Counted from the stretch's first letter, positions 43,536 through 53,800 are shown. The stretch: 64,000 bases of DNA from Paenibacillus validus NBRC 15382 (GCF_004000985.1 NZ_BIMH01000005.1:147274-211273), one strand, 5' to 3'. Notes: generated from the sequence alone by a model not told the origin. Made by a program: numbers and translations.

Positions 43536-43560
43536 TTTATTATCTATTATAGATAATAAA
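43536..43560 (+). promoter_or_regulatory. Long AT-rich palindrome upstream of the damaged DUF427 gene
   Basis: Perfect 11-base arms TTTATTATCTA and TAGATAATAAA around TTA. A strong ribosome binding site TAAGGAGGT lies at 43582-43590, 21 bases further on. It probably was the operator of the gene that follows. It has the look of a Fur/PerR- or MarR-type site, but family cannot be told. Confidence 0.5.
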
Positions 43561-43659
43561 TTATCACTATATGATTATATTTAAGGAGGTATTTCGAAGA
43601 GCATTCCGTCCGTTGGAGAGCCGTCTTGTCAAGCAGTCGACCCTGTCAAGAAAAACATC

Positions 43660-44249
43660 ATGATTGAAACGAATCCAAGATGGGTTCGCGTCCGTGTTGC
43701 GAGGAGACAATCGCGGATAGTAAAGGCGTACTGACGCTTCATGAGCGAGGCCATCTTCCCGTGTATTATTTTCCTGAGTCGGATGTGCGCAAGGATTTGC
43801 TTATGCCAAGTTTGCATACCACTCATTGCCCGCTGAAGGGAGACGCCTCTTATTGGAACATACAGGCAGGAGACAGGGTTATTGACAACGCCGTATGGAG
43901 CTATCAACAACCACGGCCTGAAAGCGAAGCGATACGTGGGTATCTGGCCTTTTATTGGAACAAGGTCGATACATGGCTGGAGGAAGAGGAAGAAGTTTTT
44001 GTGCATCCCCGAGATCCGTACAAACGAGTGGATGCGGTCTCCAGCTCGCGGCACATTCAAATCGTATTGAACGATAAGCGCTTAAAGAGAGATCGATCCA
44101 AGCGGTGGTTGAGGCCGCCGAACACGTATCGCGGAAGATGGGGAAGCTATAAGAATAAGACAAGACACATGTCGGTCTCTTCAGACTATCGAGAAAGTCT
44201 CGATAGTCTTTTTTTGACTCTGTATTTATTCGAACATGGAATAATATGA
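43660..44249 (+). pseudogene. DUF427 family gene, frameshifted and 3'-altered
   Basis: The frame from 43680 encodes a recognisable DUF427 domain (PVYYFPESDV, HCPLKGDASYWN, NAVWSYQQPRPESEAIRGYLAFYWNKVD, VFVHPRDPYKRVD). The first strand of the domain, ETNPRWVRVRV, lies in another frame that begins at or before ATG 43660 and would join at about 43698-43704 if one base were restored. The strong ribosome binding site at 43582-43590 also serves that first frame. At the other end the frame leaves the domain after SSRHIQIVLNDK and continues through the terminator at 44183 to a stop at 44249. At least one frameshift and an abnormal 3' end make it a probable pseudogene; a sequencing error is possible for the first lesion. 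The frame from 43680 may still be annotated as a 189-residue protein. Confidence 0.7.
44183..44215 (+). terminator. Strong rho-independent terminator inside the 3' end of the damaged ORF
   Basis: Perfect 11-base stem AGACTATCGAG / CTCGATAGTCT with a 5-base loop, followed by a T-run to 44215. Confidence 0.85.
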
Positions 44250-44300
44250 AGGGATTTTGGAAAAATTATCAAATGGTTGAACTGTAAGGGGGGATGAGGC

Positions 44301-45911
44301 ATGTTTCCAAAGTTTCTAAAGATGAAAAAAAAGAAAACAGATCGTGCCGAAATCCAGGAAATTGAAGATTTGCAACCCTTTCAAAATCAGTCTTTGCACA
44401 ATGATTTAACTAGGAATATGGAAACCATCAAATCCGAGATGGGGAACAGTCATGATGTCATCATCCGGGAATTTCAGGTAGCCGGAAAAATTCGCGCCGC
44501 GGCTGCATTTACAGATGGTTTATGCGACCAAAAGACCCTCTCTGATTTTGTTATGGAAAGCTTAATGCGTTTTCAAGATGATGCATTCAACATGGACCCC
44601 GATATAGATGCTGAGCAGGCATTCCAGATCATAAAAGAACAACTGCTAACTTCCGGGGATGTAAAAGAAGTATCCAATTGGAAGCATCTCTTTCTCGGGA
44701 TGTTATCCGGAGATTCGGTACTGCTTTTCAACGGTTGTAACAAAGCGATGGCCGTCGCAACCAGGGGAGGCGAAAATCGGGGCGTCACCGAACCGTCCAC
44801 ACAAACGGTCATCCGGGGTCCGAAAGAGGCTTTTTCGGAATCCATTCGTACCAATACTTCATTGATTCGAAGAAAAATAAGGAGCCCCAAATTGTGGCTC
44901 GAAGAAAGAATCATTGGTGATGTGACTCTAACCCAAGTCGGAGTCATGTATATCAAAGGAATCGCCAATGACGAAATCGTGCAGGAAGTAAGAAATCGTT
45001 TGGGACGAATTAAAATTGATGGAATACTGGAATCCGGATATATTGAAGACTTGATTCAAGATGGAATATGGACTCCGTTCCCAACGGTTTTCAATAGCGA
45101 AAGACCTGATGTTATAGCTGCCGGCTTACTTGAAGGAAGGGTGGCCATTCTGGTCGACGGAACACCTTTCGTGTTGCTCGTTCCGGTCATGTTCAACAGC
45201 TTTTTACAGTCAGCAGAAGACTACTATCAACGTTTTGATTTCGGTAATTTTTTGCGAATTTTGCGGTTTGTTTCTTTGTTAATTGCACTGCTCCTTCCTT
45301 CGCTATATGTTGCGGTCTCAACTTACCATCAAGAAATGTTACCCACAACCTTAATGCTGCATTTAGCGGCCCAGCGAGAAGGAGTCCCTTTCCCGCCTAT
45401 CATCGAAGCTTTTATGATGGAGATCGTATTTGAAGTTCTGCGTGAAGCCGGGGTCAGGATGCCGAGTGCAGTAGGAAACACCATCTCGATTGTAGGCGCA
45501 TTGGTCATTGGTCAAGCCGCTGTGGAAGCCGGCATCGTTTCGCCAGCCATGGTTATCGTCGTTTCGTTCACCGCCATCACAAATTTTGTTATTCCTTCCA
45601 TTAGTCTGGCAATTGCCATACGATTGTTGCGTTTTGGCATTTTAATTCTTGCCGGCACTTTGGGGATGTACGGGATTGCTGTTGGCTTATTGCTTCTTGT
45701 GGTACATTTATCCAGCTTAAGGTCGTTTGGGGTTCCTTACTTAAAACCTTTTGCTCCGTTTATGCTCAAAGAACAAAAGGATGCGTTATTTCGTTTTCCG
45801 TTTTGGGCTATGAAAACGCATCCGCTTCCGATTAGCGAAGATTTTATGCAACAAGGTCATGATCAGAAGCCAAACCATCCGCCGGGGGATAAACCCAGAC
45901 ATGATGAATAA
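44301..45911 (+). CDS. Spore germination receptor subunit A (GerA family)
   Basis: This is the A subunit of a nutrient germinant receptor in the spore inner membrane. It has 536 residues. A charged cytoplasmic N-terminal domain (about 1-290) contains SVLLFNGCNKAMAV, ESIRTNTSLIRRK and VDGTPFVLLVPVMF. About five membrane helices follow (SLLIALLLPSLYVA, EAGVRMPSAVGNTISIVGALVIGQAAVEAG). A basic C-terminal tail ends the chain. ATG 44301 follows AGGGGGGATG. It heads an operon transcribed with gerC-, small- and gerB-type genes. Confidence 0.94.
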   Translation: MFPKFLKMKKKKTDRAEIQEIEDLQPFQNQSLHNDLTRNMETIKSEMGNSHDVIIREFQVAGKIRAAAAFTDGLCDQKTLSDFVMESLMRFQDDAFNMDPDIDAEQAFQIIKEQLLTSGDVKEVSNWKHLFLGMLSGDSVLLFNGCNKAMAVATRGGENRGVTEPSTQTVIRGPKEAFSESIRTNTSLIRRKIRSPKLWLEERIIGDVTLTQVGVMYIKGIANDEIVQEVRNRLGRIKIDGILESGYIEDLIQDGIWTPFPTVFNSERPDVIAAGLLEGRVAILVDGTPFVLLVPVMFNSFLQSAEDYYQRFDFGNFLRILRFVSLLIALLLPSLYVAVSTYHQEMLPTTLMLHLAAQREGVPFPPIIEAFMMEIVFEVLREAGVRMPSAVGNTISIVGALVIGQAAVEAGIVSPAMVIVVSFTAITNFVIPSISLAIAIRLLRFGILILAGTLGMYGIAVGLLLLVVHLSSLRSFGVPYLKPFAPFMLKEQKDALFRFPFWAMKTHPLPISEDFMQQGHDQKPNHPPGDKPRHDE

Positions 45912-47139
45912 TGTGATGCGAAAGAAAATGTTTGTTTGTATATGGATACTGCTGCTCTTCATTCCTTTGGGGGGATGCTGGGATATCAAATATTTGGATG
46001 AACTTTCGACGGTTATTGCCATGGGCATGGATACAAGCGAAGGCCAGGATATTCAACTTACAGTCCAAGTCGTGAACCCCGCTGAAGTTTCAACAGGAGG
46101 AGGCAAGGGCGGGGGAGGCAGCTCAAGCTCCGTTACCACATATAGCGAAACAGGGCGGACGGTTTTTGAAGCCATACGAAAAATTGCCAATAAAACCTCA
46201 AGAAGATTATATTTTGCGCATAATCAAGTGCTTGTAATTGGAGAGGATTTAGCGCGAAAAGGAGTAACTCCCTTATTTGATCTTATTGAAAGGGATCCGG
46301 AAGTTCGTACAGATTTTTATGTTCTTGTTGCTAAAGGTGCAAAAGCTTCCGATCTTTTGAAAATTAAAACACCGATAGAAAAGATCCCCGGAACAAAAAT
46401 GCGCGAATCCGTTGAGAACGCCGAACAAATTTTGGGAACCTCCTATCGTATGAGTATCAAAGAGATGATCGCAAACATCAATTCCGGAAAAAAAGAAATA
46501 TCAATGGGAAGTATTGAAATTATCGGGGATATAAAAAAGGGCGGCAATAATAAAAACGTTGAAAAAATCAATCCTTCAGCGAGTTTAAAATTAAACGGCA
46601 TGGCCGTGTTCAAGAATCAAACGCTGGTTGATTTTTTAGATCCTAAGGAATCGAGGGGATCGGCATGGATTCAGGATAAAGTGAAAAGTACGGTCATCAA
46701 CGTTTCTTGTAAGAAAGAAAGCGACATTGCTGTTGAAGTCGTACATTCCACCACAAGCATGAAGGGGAAGTTTCAACAGGGACAACCATCTATTGTTATC
46801 CATGTAAAGCAGGAAGCGAATATAGCGGAGATATTATGCTCAGACATGGATCTAACCGATAAAGAAACTTTTGCTCAAATCGGCAAGGAAACGGAAGCAC
46901 AAATCAAAAAAGAGATGCTGGATGCGGTGAAAAAAGCGAAAAAATTGAAAACGGATATATTCGGTTTTGCTGATGCTGTATATAAGGCGAATCCGGCTTA
47001 TTGGAAAAAAAACATGAACAATTGGGCGTACATTTTCTCAAAGATCCCTGTCCATATTGAAGTCGATACAGAAATAAGAAGAGAAGGATTAAGATATAAA
47101 TCCTATTTTGGAAATGACCGTAGGGAGAAAAAGGAGTAG
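45901..47139 (+). CDS. Spore germination receptor lipoprotein subunit C (GerC family)
   Basis: This is the lipoprotein subunit of the receptor. The signal peptide ends in L-G-G-C-W-D, the classic GerC lipobox. GERC domains follow, with RRLYFAHNQVLVIGEDLAR and DFYVLVAKG typical of the family, and a C-terminal domain from about 220. The frame opens at 45859, but GGGGGAT at about 45884-45890 fits ATG 45901 (or 45904), giving 412 residues and an 11-base overlap with gerA. Confidence 0.92.
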   Translation: MMNNVMRKKMFVCIWILLLFIPLGGCWDIKYLDELSTVIAMGMDTSEGQDIQLTVQVVNPAEVSTGGGKGGGGSSSSVTTYSETGRTVFEAIRKIANKTSRRLYFAHNQVLVIGEDLARKGVTPLFDLIERDPEVRTDFYVLVAKGAKASDLLKIKTPIEKIPGTKMRESVENAEQILGTSYRMSIKEMIANINSGKKEISMGSIEIIGDIKKGGNNKNVEKINPSASLKLNGMAVFKNQTLVDFLDPKESRGSAWIQDKVKSTVINVSCKKESDIAVEVVHSTTSMKGKFQQGQPSIVIHVKQEANIAEILCSDMDLTDKETFAQIGKETEAQIKKEMLDAVKKAKKLKTDIFGFADAVYKANPAYWKKNMNNWAYIFSKIPVHIEVDTEIRREGLRYKSYFGNDRREKKE

Positions 47140-47145
47140 GAAAAC

Positions 47146-47400
47146 ATGCTCGCAGTAATTGGAGTACTTGCAGCCGGAGCCCTTATTTTTTTGTGGGAAG
47201 GGAGATCGTTATTTAAGCAGAAAATGAAAAAAGAGATGATCATTTTTTCATCGGTATTGCTATTGGCGGTGATCCTTTATATCGGCGTAGTTCTTGATCT
47301 TCCCATCCCATCTCCAACCAAAGCGATTGGAACACTGTTGGAGCCCATTGTTAAACCAATTGTTCTTTGGACCGAAGGAGAGGATTTTCATGATGGATAA
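47146..47400 (+). CDS. Small two-helix membrane protein of the ger operon
   Basis: This is an 84-residue protein with two hydrophobic segments (about 2-18 and 32-52) and a short acidic tail. It lies between the gerC- and gerB-type genes, 6 bases after the first and overlapping the second by 11. Ribosome binding site GGAGTAGG is present. I do not recognise a domain. Position suggests an accessory subunit of the receptor, like the small D-type proteins of some ger operons (inference). Confidence 0.72.
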   Translation: MLAVIGVLAAGALIFLWEGRSLFKQKMKKEMIIFSSVLLLAVILYIGVVLDLPIPSPTKAIGTLLEPIVKPIVLWTEGEDFHDG

Positions 47401-48478
47401 CGGAAAGATTTCACCCTTGCAATTGGGTGTTGCTGTTTTCATGTTTACATTAGGAAGTACGGCTTTAGTCATGCCCTCCATTATCGTTTCAATTGCGAAA
47501 CAAGACGCGTGGATTTCCATTCTTTTGTGCATCACCGTGATTATTTGGTTCGTGTTATTATGGAATCGCTTATCCATGAGATACCCTAATGAATCCATCG
47601 TCCAATATAGTGAACGAATTCTGGGCAAATGGTTCGGTAAAATGGTTGGTGTCATGTATGTATCGTTCTTTTTATACCTAAGTGCGCTGGTACTTAGAAA
47701 CGTAGGGGATTTTGTTACAACGAATGTATTGCCGCAAACACCCACACACGTTGTTCACATCATTTTTATGCTTCCTATCATGTATGGCGCATATTTGGGA
47801 CTCGAGGTGATCACAAGGTCGAGTGAAGTATTATTTCCTTGGGTGATCATCATCTTTTTTATGACCACACTGATGCTGCTAAAGAACATCGATTTGTCTA
47901 AATTATTACCCATACTCCCTGATGGATGGCTAATACCAGTCAAAGGCATATACCCTTTTTTGGGATTTCCAATTAGTGAGCTGGTTGTTTTTTTGATCAT
48001 TTTTCCATTCGTTATCCAACAAAGAAAAATAAAGAGGTATTTCACCTTATTTGCAATATTCGCCACTATATTCGGCACTTTGATCGTTGTTATTTCAATA
48101 GCGGTTTTAGGAGTGGACATTGCTGCGAGAAGTATCTTTACCGTATTTGATGTTGCCAAAGAAATAAGGGTCGGTAATTTTTTTGAGCGAGTAGAAGTTT
48201 TGGTTGCGATTATTTGGATTATGACTATTTTTGTCAAATTAATATTTTGTTTTTATGCCGCTAATCTTGCGACAGCTCAGCTTTTCAAATTGAAAAACTA
48301 TCGTATCACCATTCTTCCCTATGGATTATTCGTTATCGCCTTGTCCATGCTCGTTTATCAAAATACGGCTGAAATCAGATGGTTTACTATGGGAGCCTAT
48401 CCACTATACAGTTTGCTCCACGGATTCTGTATACCTGCGATTTTATTGTTAATCTCAACCATTCGGAATGTGAAATAA
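47390..48478 (+). CDS. Spore germination receptor permease subunit B (GerB family)
   Basis: This is an APC-superfamily-like integral membrane subunit that binds the germinant. It has 362 residues and about ten helices. KISPLQLGVAVFMFTLGSTAL at the N terminus and the central GYLIPVKG-like region (PDGWLIPVKGIYPFLGFPISEL) are family traits. ATG 47390 follows GAAGGAGAGG; the frame opens earlier within the small gene. Gene order A, C, small, B differs from the usual A, B, C. Confidence 0.92.
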   Translation: MMDNGKISPLQLGVAVFMFTLGSTALVMPSIIVSIAKQDAWISILLCITVIIWFVLLWNRLSMRYPNESIVQYSERILGKWFGKMVGVMYVSFFLYLSALVLRNVGDFVTTNVLPQTPTHVVHIIFMLPIMYGAYLGLEVITRSSEVLFPWVIIIFFMTTLMLLKNIDLSKLLPILPDGWLIPVKGIYPFLGFPISELVVFLIIFPFVIQQRKIKRYFTLFAIFATIFGTLIVVISIAVLGVDIAARSIFTVFDVAKEIRVGNFFERVEVLVAIIWIMTIFVKLIFCFYAANLATAQLFKLKNYRITILPYGLFVIALSMLVYQNTAEIRWFTMGAYPLYSLLHGFCIPAILLLISTIRNVK

Positions 48479-48627
48479 AGGCAATACAAGTCTCGAGCCA
48501 AAGCATGCTGTCGTGAAAAAACCGTTATGTCTCGCAACTTTCCCCGCAACAGCTGCGTCTACAGGGTAACTGCTTAGGAAGATTAGAAGCGGCTACGACG
48601 TGAATTCGGAGAGGGTGAGAAGAAGCT

Positions 48628-50376
48628 ATGCTGCAAAGATTGAAAGCTGACCATCGTCGACTGGTTGATCGTCGAGGTCCGGCCGGCTCGCTGCGCAAGC
48701 TGTTCGCCGCGGCGGCAATTGCTGTATTAACGGCAGGTTTGCTGCCGATGCAGCAAGCGGATGCGAAAGCTGCGGACGGAACAACCATCATCGGTGACGA
48801 TGTCGGCGACGTGCTGGCGACCGATATTAAAGCATACGTCCAGGGCAAACCCATTCGCTCGATGAATATTGACGGGTACACCGCTGTTGTTGCCGAGGAT
48901 TTGCGGCAATACGGCTTTGACGTCGTATGGACGCCTGCGGATCGTAAGGTGACCATTTACAACCGTCCGGCCAAAACGTTGGAGGCGCCGCCGATAGAGC
49001 AGGAAGCTGCTCTTCCTGTGGGCATGAAGCTCAGCGATGTGCTCTATACCGATATCCGAACCTACTATGGGGATCAGGAAATTCCGTCGTACAACTTGAA
49101 CGGACGGACTGCGATTCGGTTAAACGACCTGGATCGCATGGGATTGGTGGAATGGAATGAACAAGCAAAGACTATCGCATTCACGCCGGCTAAAAGCGAG
49201 GCGCCGGGATACCCGCCAATGGAAAACGCGCCTCTGGTTCTTCGCGAGGTGAACTCCATCGAACTGAAGGATATTGTGATTGGCAACGATACTGTTGTAT
49301 ACCAGGGCCAAACGATTGGAAAAATCGTAGACGGAAGTCCGATGATTTCGCTTGCTTTTATGGGGGAAGCCTTAGGGTATGATCGAACCAGTCTGGGTTC
49401 GCACTCGGGCTGCGGCCAAGTGACGCTCTGTTTATACAACGGCATATTCGGCATGATGGCGCATGCACCTAACGTAACCGCTTATCCCGAGCATCCATTA
49501 GATATCCAATTGTATGGGTCGGGCGGGCAAAGGGGCAGGTTTCCTGTGAAAGCCGTGCCTGCCGACGCTGACTCCGACGTGCTCGTTAGTGAACGCGATC
49601 TTCAGCAGCTGTTTGGCTATAACTCACAATGGAATCCGGATACAAAGAAGCTCGATATCCTGTATGTCGACTATAAAGTCGATGACTACGGATTGCCTGC
49701 AGATTATCGAAACTATTATTATGCTCCGAATGCTGTTGGATACATGACGGGTACCGTCAGTCAATTTCCTGAACTCAGGATACTTGACAGGAGAAGTATC
49801 GATCGAACGTCCCGCGCCAGCTCGATCGGTTTGATCGGTGAAGCCGGGGCCTATGATTACGGAGGTCGGAAAGGTTTATCCAAATATCAATTTCAAACGG
49901 AGCTTAGGTTCGATATCGGCTCCTACGGTTATGACCTTGACTTGAAGGTCGGTCAGCGCATCTTATTCAGCTCAGAGCTTGAGTTCAATTTGACTCCGGA
50001 AACAGCCGATCCCGTCATTGACTACCCCGATCCTTCCGGTTTCGGGGAAATAAGCCGAATCAGCTTCGATCAGCCGGCACTAGGCTATACGGAAACGGAA
50101 GCGGCTGAGGTTGTCTTCAGCGGGACTGCGTCTAAGCGAGTCGGATCGGGACTTACCGTTCTAGTGGAACGGCAAGTATATGGAGGCGGTTATGAACTGG
50201 ATAAGAAGTTTGAGGTTCCGTTCGAGGGAGACCGCTTCTCGTTCACCGTGGATACGTCTGACGATTACCGGTATTTGACGAAGGTCACCGTCAGGAGCCA
50301 GGTATCTTACCCGCGCGGCACCTATGAAATGGATGTGGCGAGATTTTATTTGAAGAAGCCTAGACCACAGCCCTAA
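48628..50376 (+). CDS. Secreted stalk-domain (copper amine oxidase N-like) protein
   Basis: This is a 582-residue exported protein. A long basic N-region and hydrophobic core (LFAAAAIAVLTAGLLPM) end in A-D-A-K-A, a signal peptidase I site near residue 48. Three stalk-type beta modules follow: about 55-112 (DIKAYVQGKPIRSMNIDGYTAVVAEDL), 125-185 (DIRTYYGDQEIPSYNLNGRTAIRLNDL) and 205-350. The C-terminal 230 residues are a beta-rich region I do not recognise. No catalytic motif is visible. It is flanked by its own terminator and has GGAGAGGGTGAG upstream. A cell-wall-associated role is plausible. Confidence 0.78.
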   Translation: MLQRLKADHRRLVDRRGPAGSLRKLFAAAAIAVLTAGLLPMQQADAKAADGTTIIGDDVGDVLATDIKAYVQGKPIRSMNIDGYTAVVAEDLRQYGFDVVWTPADRKVTIYNRPAKTLEAPPIEQEAALPVGMKLSDVLYTDIRTYYGDQEIPSYNLNGRTAIRLNDLDRMGLVEWNEQAKTIAFTPAKSEAPGYPPMENAPLVLREVNSIELKDIVIGNDTVVYQGQTIGKIVDGSPMISLAFMGEALGYDRTSLGSHSGCGQVTLCLYNGIFGMMAHAPNVTAYPEHPLDIQLYGSGGQRGRFPVKAVPADADSDVLVSERDLQQLFGYNSQWNPDTKKLDILYVDYKVDDYGLPADYRNYYYAPNAVGYMTGTVSQFPELRILDRRSIDRTSRASSIGLIGEAGAYDYGGRKGLSKYQFQTELRFDIGSYGYDLDLKVGQRILFSSELEFNLTPETADPVIDYPDPSGFGEISRISFDQPALGYTETEAAEVVFSGTASKRVGSGLTVLVERQVYGGGYELDKKFEVPFEGDRFSFTVDTSDDYRYLTKVTVRSQVSYPRGTYEMDVARFYLKKPRPQP

Positions 50377-50495
50377 TCAACGGGTTAACAAACAACAGTT
50401 CGTACGGCGAGGGTGACTATACGGCTTGACGGAACCCGCGGTTACGTGCTAATCCGCCACTCTAAAGGTTAACTATAGCTTCATCAAGACAACCC

Positions 50496-50524
50496 AAGCA
50501 GGCGCCGCGGCGACCTGCTTTTTT
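50496..50524 (+). terminator. Rho-independent terminator after the stalk-domain gene
   Basis: AAGCAGG / CCTGCTT stem with an inner GCC/GGC pairing, followed by TTTTTT. It lies 120 bases after the stop; nothing else is recognised in between. Confidence 0.75.
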
Positions 50525-50563
50525 CATTGAGGCGGGTAGCAGAGCGGAAAAGTTTGGATAACT

Positions 50564-50732
50564 TCACAGCTTTACATCTCGTTCCATCTCCTTTGAAATC
50601 CCCCTGGCTTTTTTAGAAATTCATCTCCATTCGTAACCGCTGCACTTCTTCTTCCAGGCTAAATCCTTGGCTCTTTGGCCTCCTTTTCCGGCCCCTTGGG
50701 CTCTTCCGCACGATACGTTCACACTCTCCTTC
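50564..50732 (-). pseudogene. Relic of an IS3-type transposase OrfA (minus strand)
   Basis: Read on the minus strand from 50732, one frame gives ECERIVRKSPRGRKRRPK, then SQGFSLEEEVQRLRMEMNF and a stop at 50613. Restoring one base continues as (L)KKA, after which the other frame stays open to about 50564. The basic stretch followed by S-L-E-E-E-V-Q-R-L-R-M-E-x-x-F-L-K-K is the leucine-zipper end of IS3-family OrfA proteins. No OrfB or terminal repeats are seen. The match is from memory of the family. Confidence 0.4.
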
Positions 50733-50776
50733 AAAATCTATATTTATAATTTTCATCCAAATTGGGAATGTTTTAA

Positions 50777-50794
50777 CTGTTATAAACTTAACAG
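50777..50794 (+). promoter_or_regulatory. 6-6-6 inverted repeat in the leader of the glucan synthase gene
   Basis: CTGTTA-N6-TAACAG in AT-rich DNA 72 bases before the start of the large gene. Apart from this, 50733-50865 holds only the ribosome binding site TTAGGAGGA; no convincing promoter was found. Confidence 0.3.
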
Positions 50795-50865
50795 CTACAG
50801 AGTCAGTACCTTATACAAATAACTTCTTTAACATGGTTAATTTCTGACTTTCTTTAGGAGGATCT

Positions 50866-53800
50866 ATGAATCTGCACACGGAACAACTCCGACAAAAAGC
50901 TCATGAACTTGCACTGACCCATGAACCATATCTTAGACGGCGGCCATCGAAGCGTCGTCTATGGCGGAATTTTACTACGGACATCGAGAATTTGCGCGCG
51001 TTCGTACGCTCCTTGCAAGGACGTCGCTCAAGCTGCTCGCAGCCAGCGGAAGAATGGTTCCTCGATCACGCGGAGTTCATTGAGGAGCAGGGGTTAGTCG
51101 TTCAAAACCAGCTTACCGGAAACTTTTTGCAGCATTTGCCGCACCTGCGCAAGACCGGTGAGCCACGGATACTTTCGATCTGTGCCGATTATCTTAACCA
51201 TATGGATGGGAACCTGAACGAGAACTCTTTTGTTTCCTATATCAATTTTTATCAGGAAGTATCGGTTTTGACGATTGCCGAAACGTGGGCGATCCCGCTT
51301 ATCGTACGGATTGCCTTGGTACGGCGGCTGGCAGAAGTCATGGAACTGATTCGCGAACGGCAGGAGGTGTGTTCTCTGGTCGAAAGGCTGCTGGAGCGAA
51401 TAGAGCCGTCGAAGCTAAATCCCGAAGCGCTTAGGGCTGCACTTGAACAAGCAGGTCAGGATATGCCGCTCTCCGGTCCGATGATCGTCCACCTGGTCAG
51501 CCACCTGCGCGAATGGGCAGACGATTCAGCAACCATGCGTGAATGGCTGATGTGCAAATTGGAAAACGGTCCTGACAGCCTCGATCGAATCGTCTCCTAT
51601 GAGTATCAGCTTCAAGCCGCCTATCAAGTGACTACAGGCAACGCCATCAGCAGTCTGAGAAAAATCACGCGCTCGGACTGGCGCGATCCGTTCGAACAAA
51701 TTTGCCTGGTGGAGCACACGATGCGGCAAGAAAACGCCGGCGTCTATCCATTGCTTGATGATTCAAGCCGCGACGCGCTGCGAGCAAGCGTTGAGCAACT
51801 AGCCCGCCGCTTTCGTGTGCCGGAAAATCTGGTTGCCAAGCAGGTCGTAGAGCTAGCAGCGAAGGAGTATAACCAGGCGTGCGCGGAACGCGGACAGGCG
51901 TGCGCGGAACGCGGACAAGCCTTCGCAGATACTGCGAATGGTGCTGCGGAGGGGAATAGAACCGCAGGAAGTACGGCAGATTCAGACGTTATGCCTCGTC
52001 AAGCGTTTATCGCTTATTACCTGCTCGAACCGAGTGGCGTCAAAGAGCTGCAACGCGCGCTGAAACAATGCAGCAGCCCCCGCCGTTTGCCGCAAATCGG
52101 GCTATGGCAACGAGCTACTCGCGTATATTTCACCCTGCTCACAGGATTGTTTGCATGTGCCCTTCTCGGATTCGCTGCGTGGATCGGTGGCGGTGCCAGC
52201 TATACGATGATCGAGTGGGCGGTGATTTTGCTCATGCTATCCGTACCCGTGAGTGAGTGGGCGGTGACGGCGACATACTGGATCATAGAATGCGCAAGGC
52301 AACCGCAGCCGCTGCTGCGCTATGATTTCTCGCATGAAATACCGGCTGAGGCGACCACGATGGTCGTCATTCCCGTTATCTGGTCAACCGTCGAACAAGT
52401 GCATGAAATGGCAGATCGACTGGAGCTTCATTATCTGGCCAACCGCGATTCGAATATTCACTTCGCCCTTCTGGGTGATTTTGTCGATGCCGACGCGGAG
52501 AGTCTTCCGCAGGATGCCGCAATTCTTGAAGCTGCTCGCACAAGTATTGAGAAGTTGAACCGTACTTACTCCCATACGGGCGGGAATAGTACGTTTCACC
52601 TCTTTCAACGCCGCAGGTTATGGAACCCGTCTGAGGGAGTATGGATGGGTTGGGAGCGCAAGCGGGGCAAATTGGTAGAGTTTGTCGAACTGCTACAAGG
52701 ACAAGCAAATACGACTTACGACTTCGTAGTCGGGGACTCAAGCGTTCTTCCGAGCATCCGTTATATCATTACGCTCGACGCGGATACACAGCTTCCGATA
52801 GGCAGTGCTCAGCGGATGATCGGTACTTTGCATTTGCCATACAACCAGCCGAGGCTTAACCGCTCGCGGACACGGGTTGTCGAGGGCTACGGCGTGCTGC
52901 AGCCGCGCATTGGCATTAGCCACGAATCGTCCTTACGTTCGCGATTGGCCTATCTTTGGTCAGGTGACCCGGGAATCGATCCTTACGCGTTTGCCGTTTC
53001 CGATCCGTACCAGGACGGATTAGGGGAGGGTATCTTTACGGGTAAGGGGATATTCGATGTGAATGCATTCGCACAGGTTCTGTGTGAACGTATACCTGAA
53101 AACCGGGTCCTAAGTCATGATTTGCTGGAAGGCGGCTTTTTGCGTGCCGGATTGCTGTCGGACATTGAATTGATTGATGACCAACCCGCTACGTTCAGCG
53201 CATATCAGAAGAGGCTGCACCGTTGGGTTCGTGGCGATTGGCAATTGCTCTCATGGCTCTTTCCCCGCATTTCCGACCGGCGGGGGAAGCGTTTGCCGGT
53301 CGATTTATCCGCTCTTACTCGCTGGCATTTGATAGATAACCTGCGGCGCAGTCTATTTCCGCCAGCATTGTTCGCTCTACTGCTGTTAGGCATGATCGTA
53401 CTTCCCGGATCACCCGAACGGTGGTTTGTTTTTGGAGCAGCTACATTGGTTTTGCCGCTGATCCGGCAGCTCGTGGCGATTCGGCGAACCATTCGGCGTC
53501 CCCGAAGCTTGCTTTCGACGGCTTTGCAAATTATGGTTACCCTGTTGACTCTGCCGTTTCAAACCGTTCTGCTGCTCGACGCAATCGGTAGAACCTTATA
53601 CCGGTTATTCGTATCAAAGCGTCATTTGCTTGAATGGGTCAGCTCTTCGGAAATTGAACGCCGCAACCGTGGAGGGCGGCATGTTACGCTTCTGGGGATG
53701 TACCAAGGATACGTGCTGGTGTTTGTCTTTGCGCTGGCAGCAGCGGCCAGCGGCAGTTCAGCGGCACGGTTGACAGGCTTAGCGCTCTGCGCGATATGGT

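Noticed and set aside
48479..48627. Possible riboswitch in the leader of the stalk-domain gene
   Set aside because: Short GC-rich motifs are present, but I could not fit them to any known riboswitch core.
50377..50495. Structured RNA between the stalk-domain gene and its terminator
   Set aside because: Some stems can be drawn, but no known RNA family pattern was recognised; left as untranslated region.
51874..51915. CRISPR-like direct repeat
   Set aside because: Two adjacent 21-bp copies without spacers, inside a coding frame; a simple tandem duplication.
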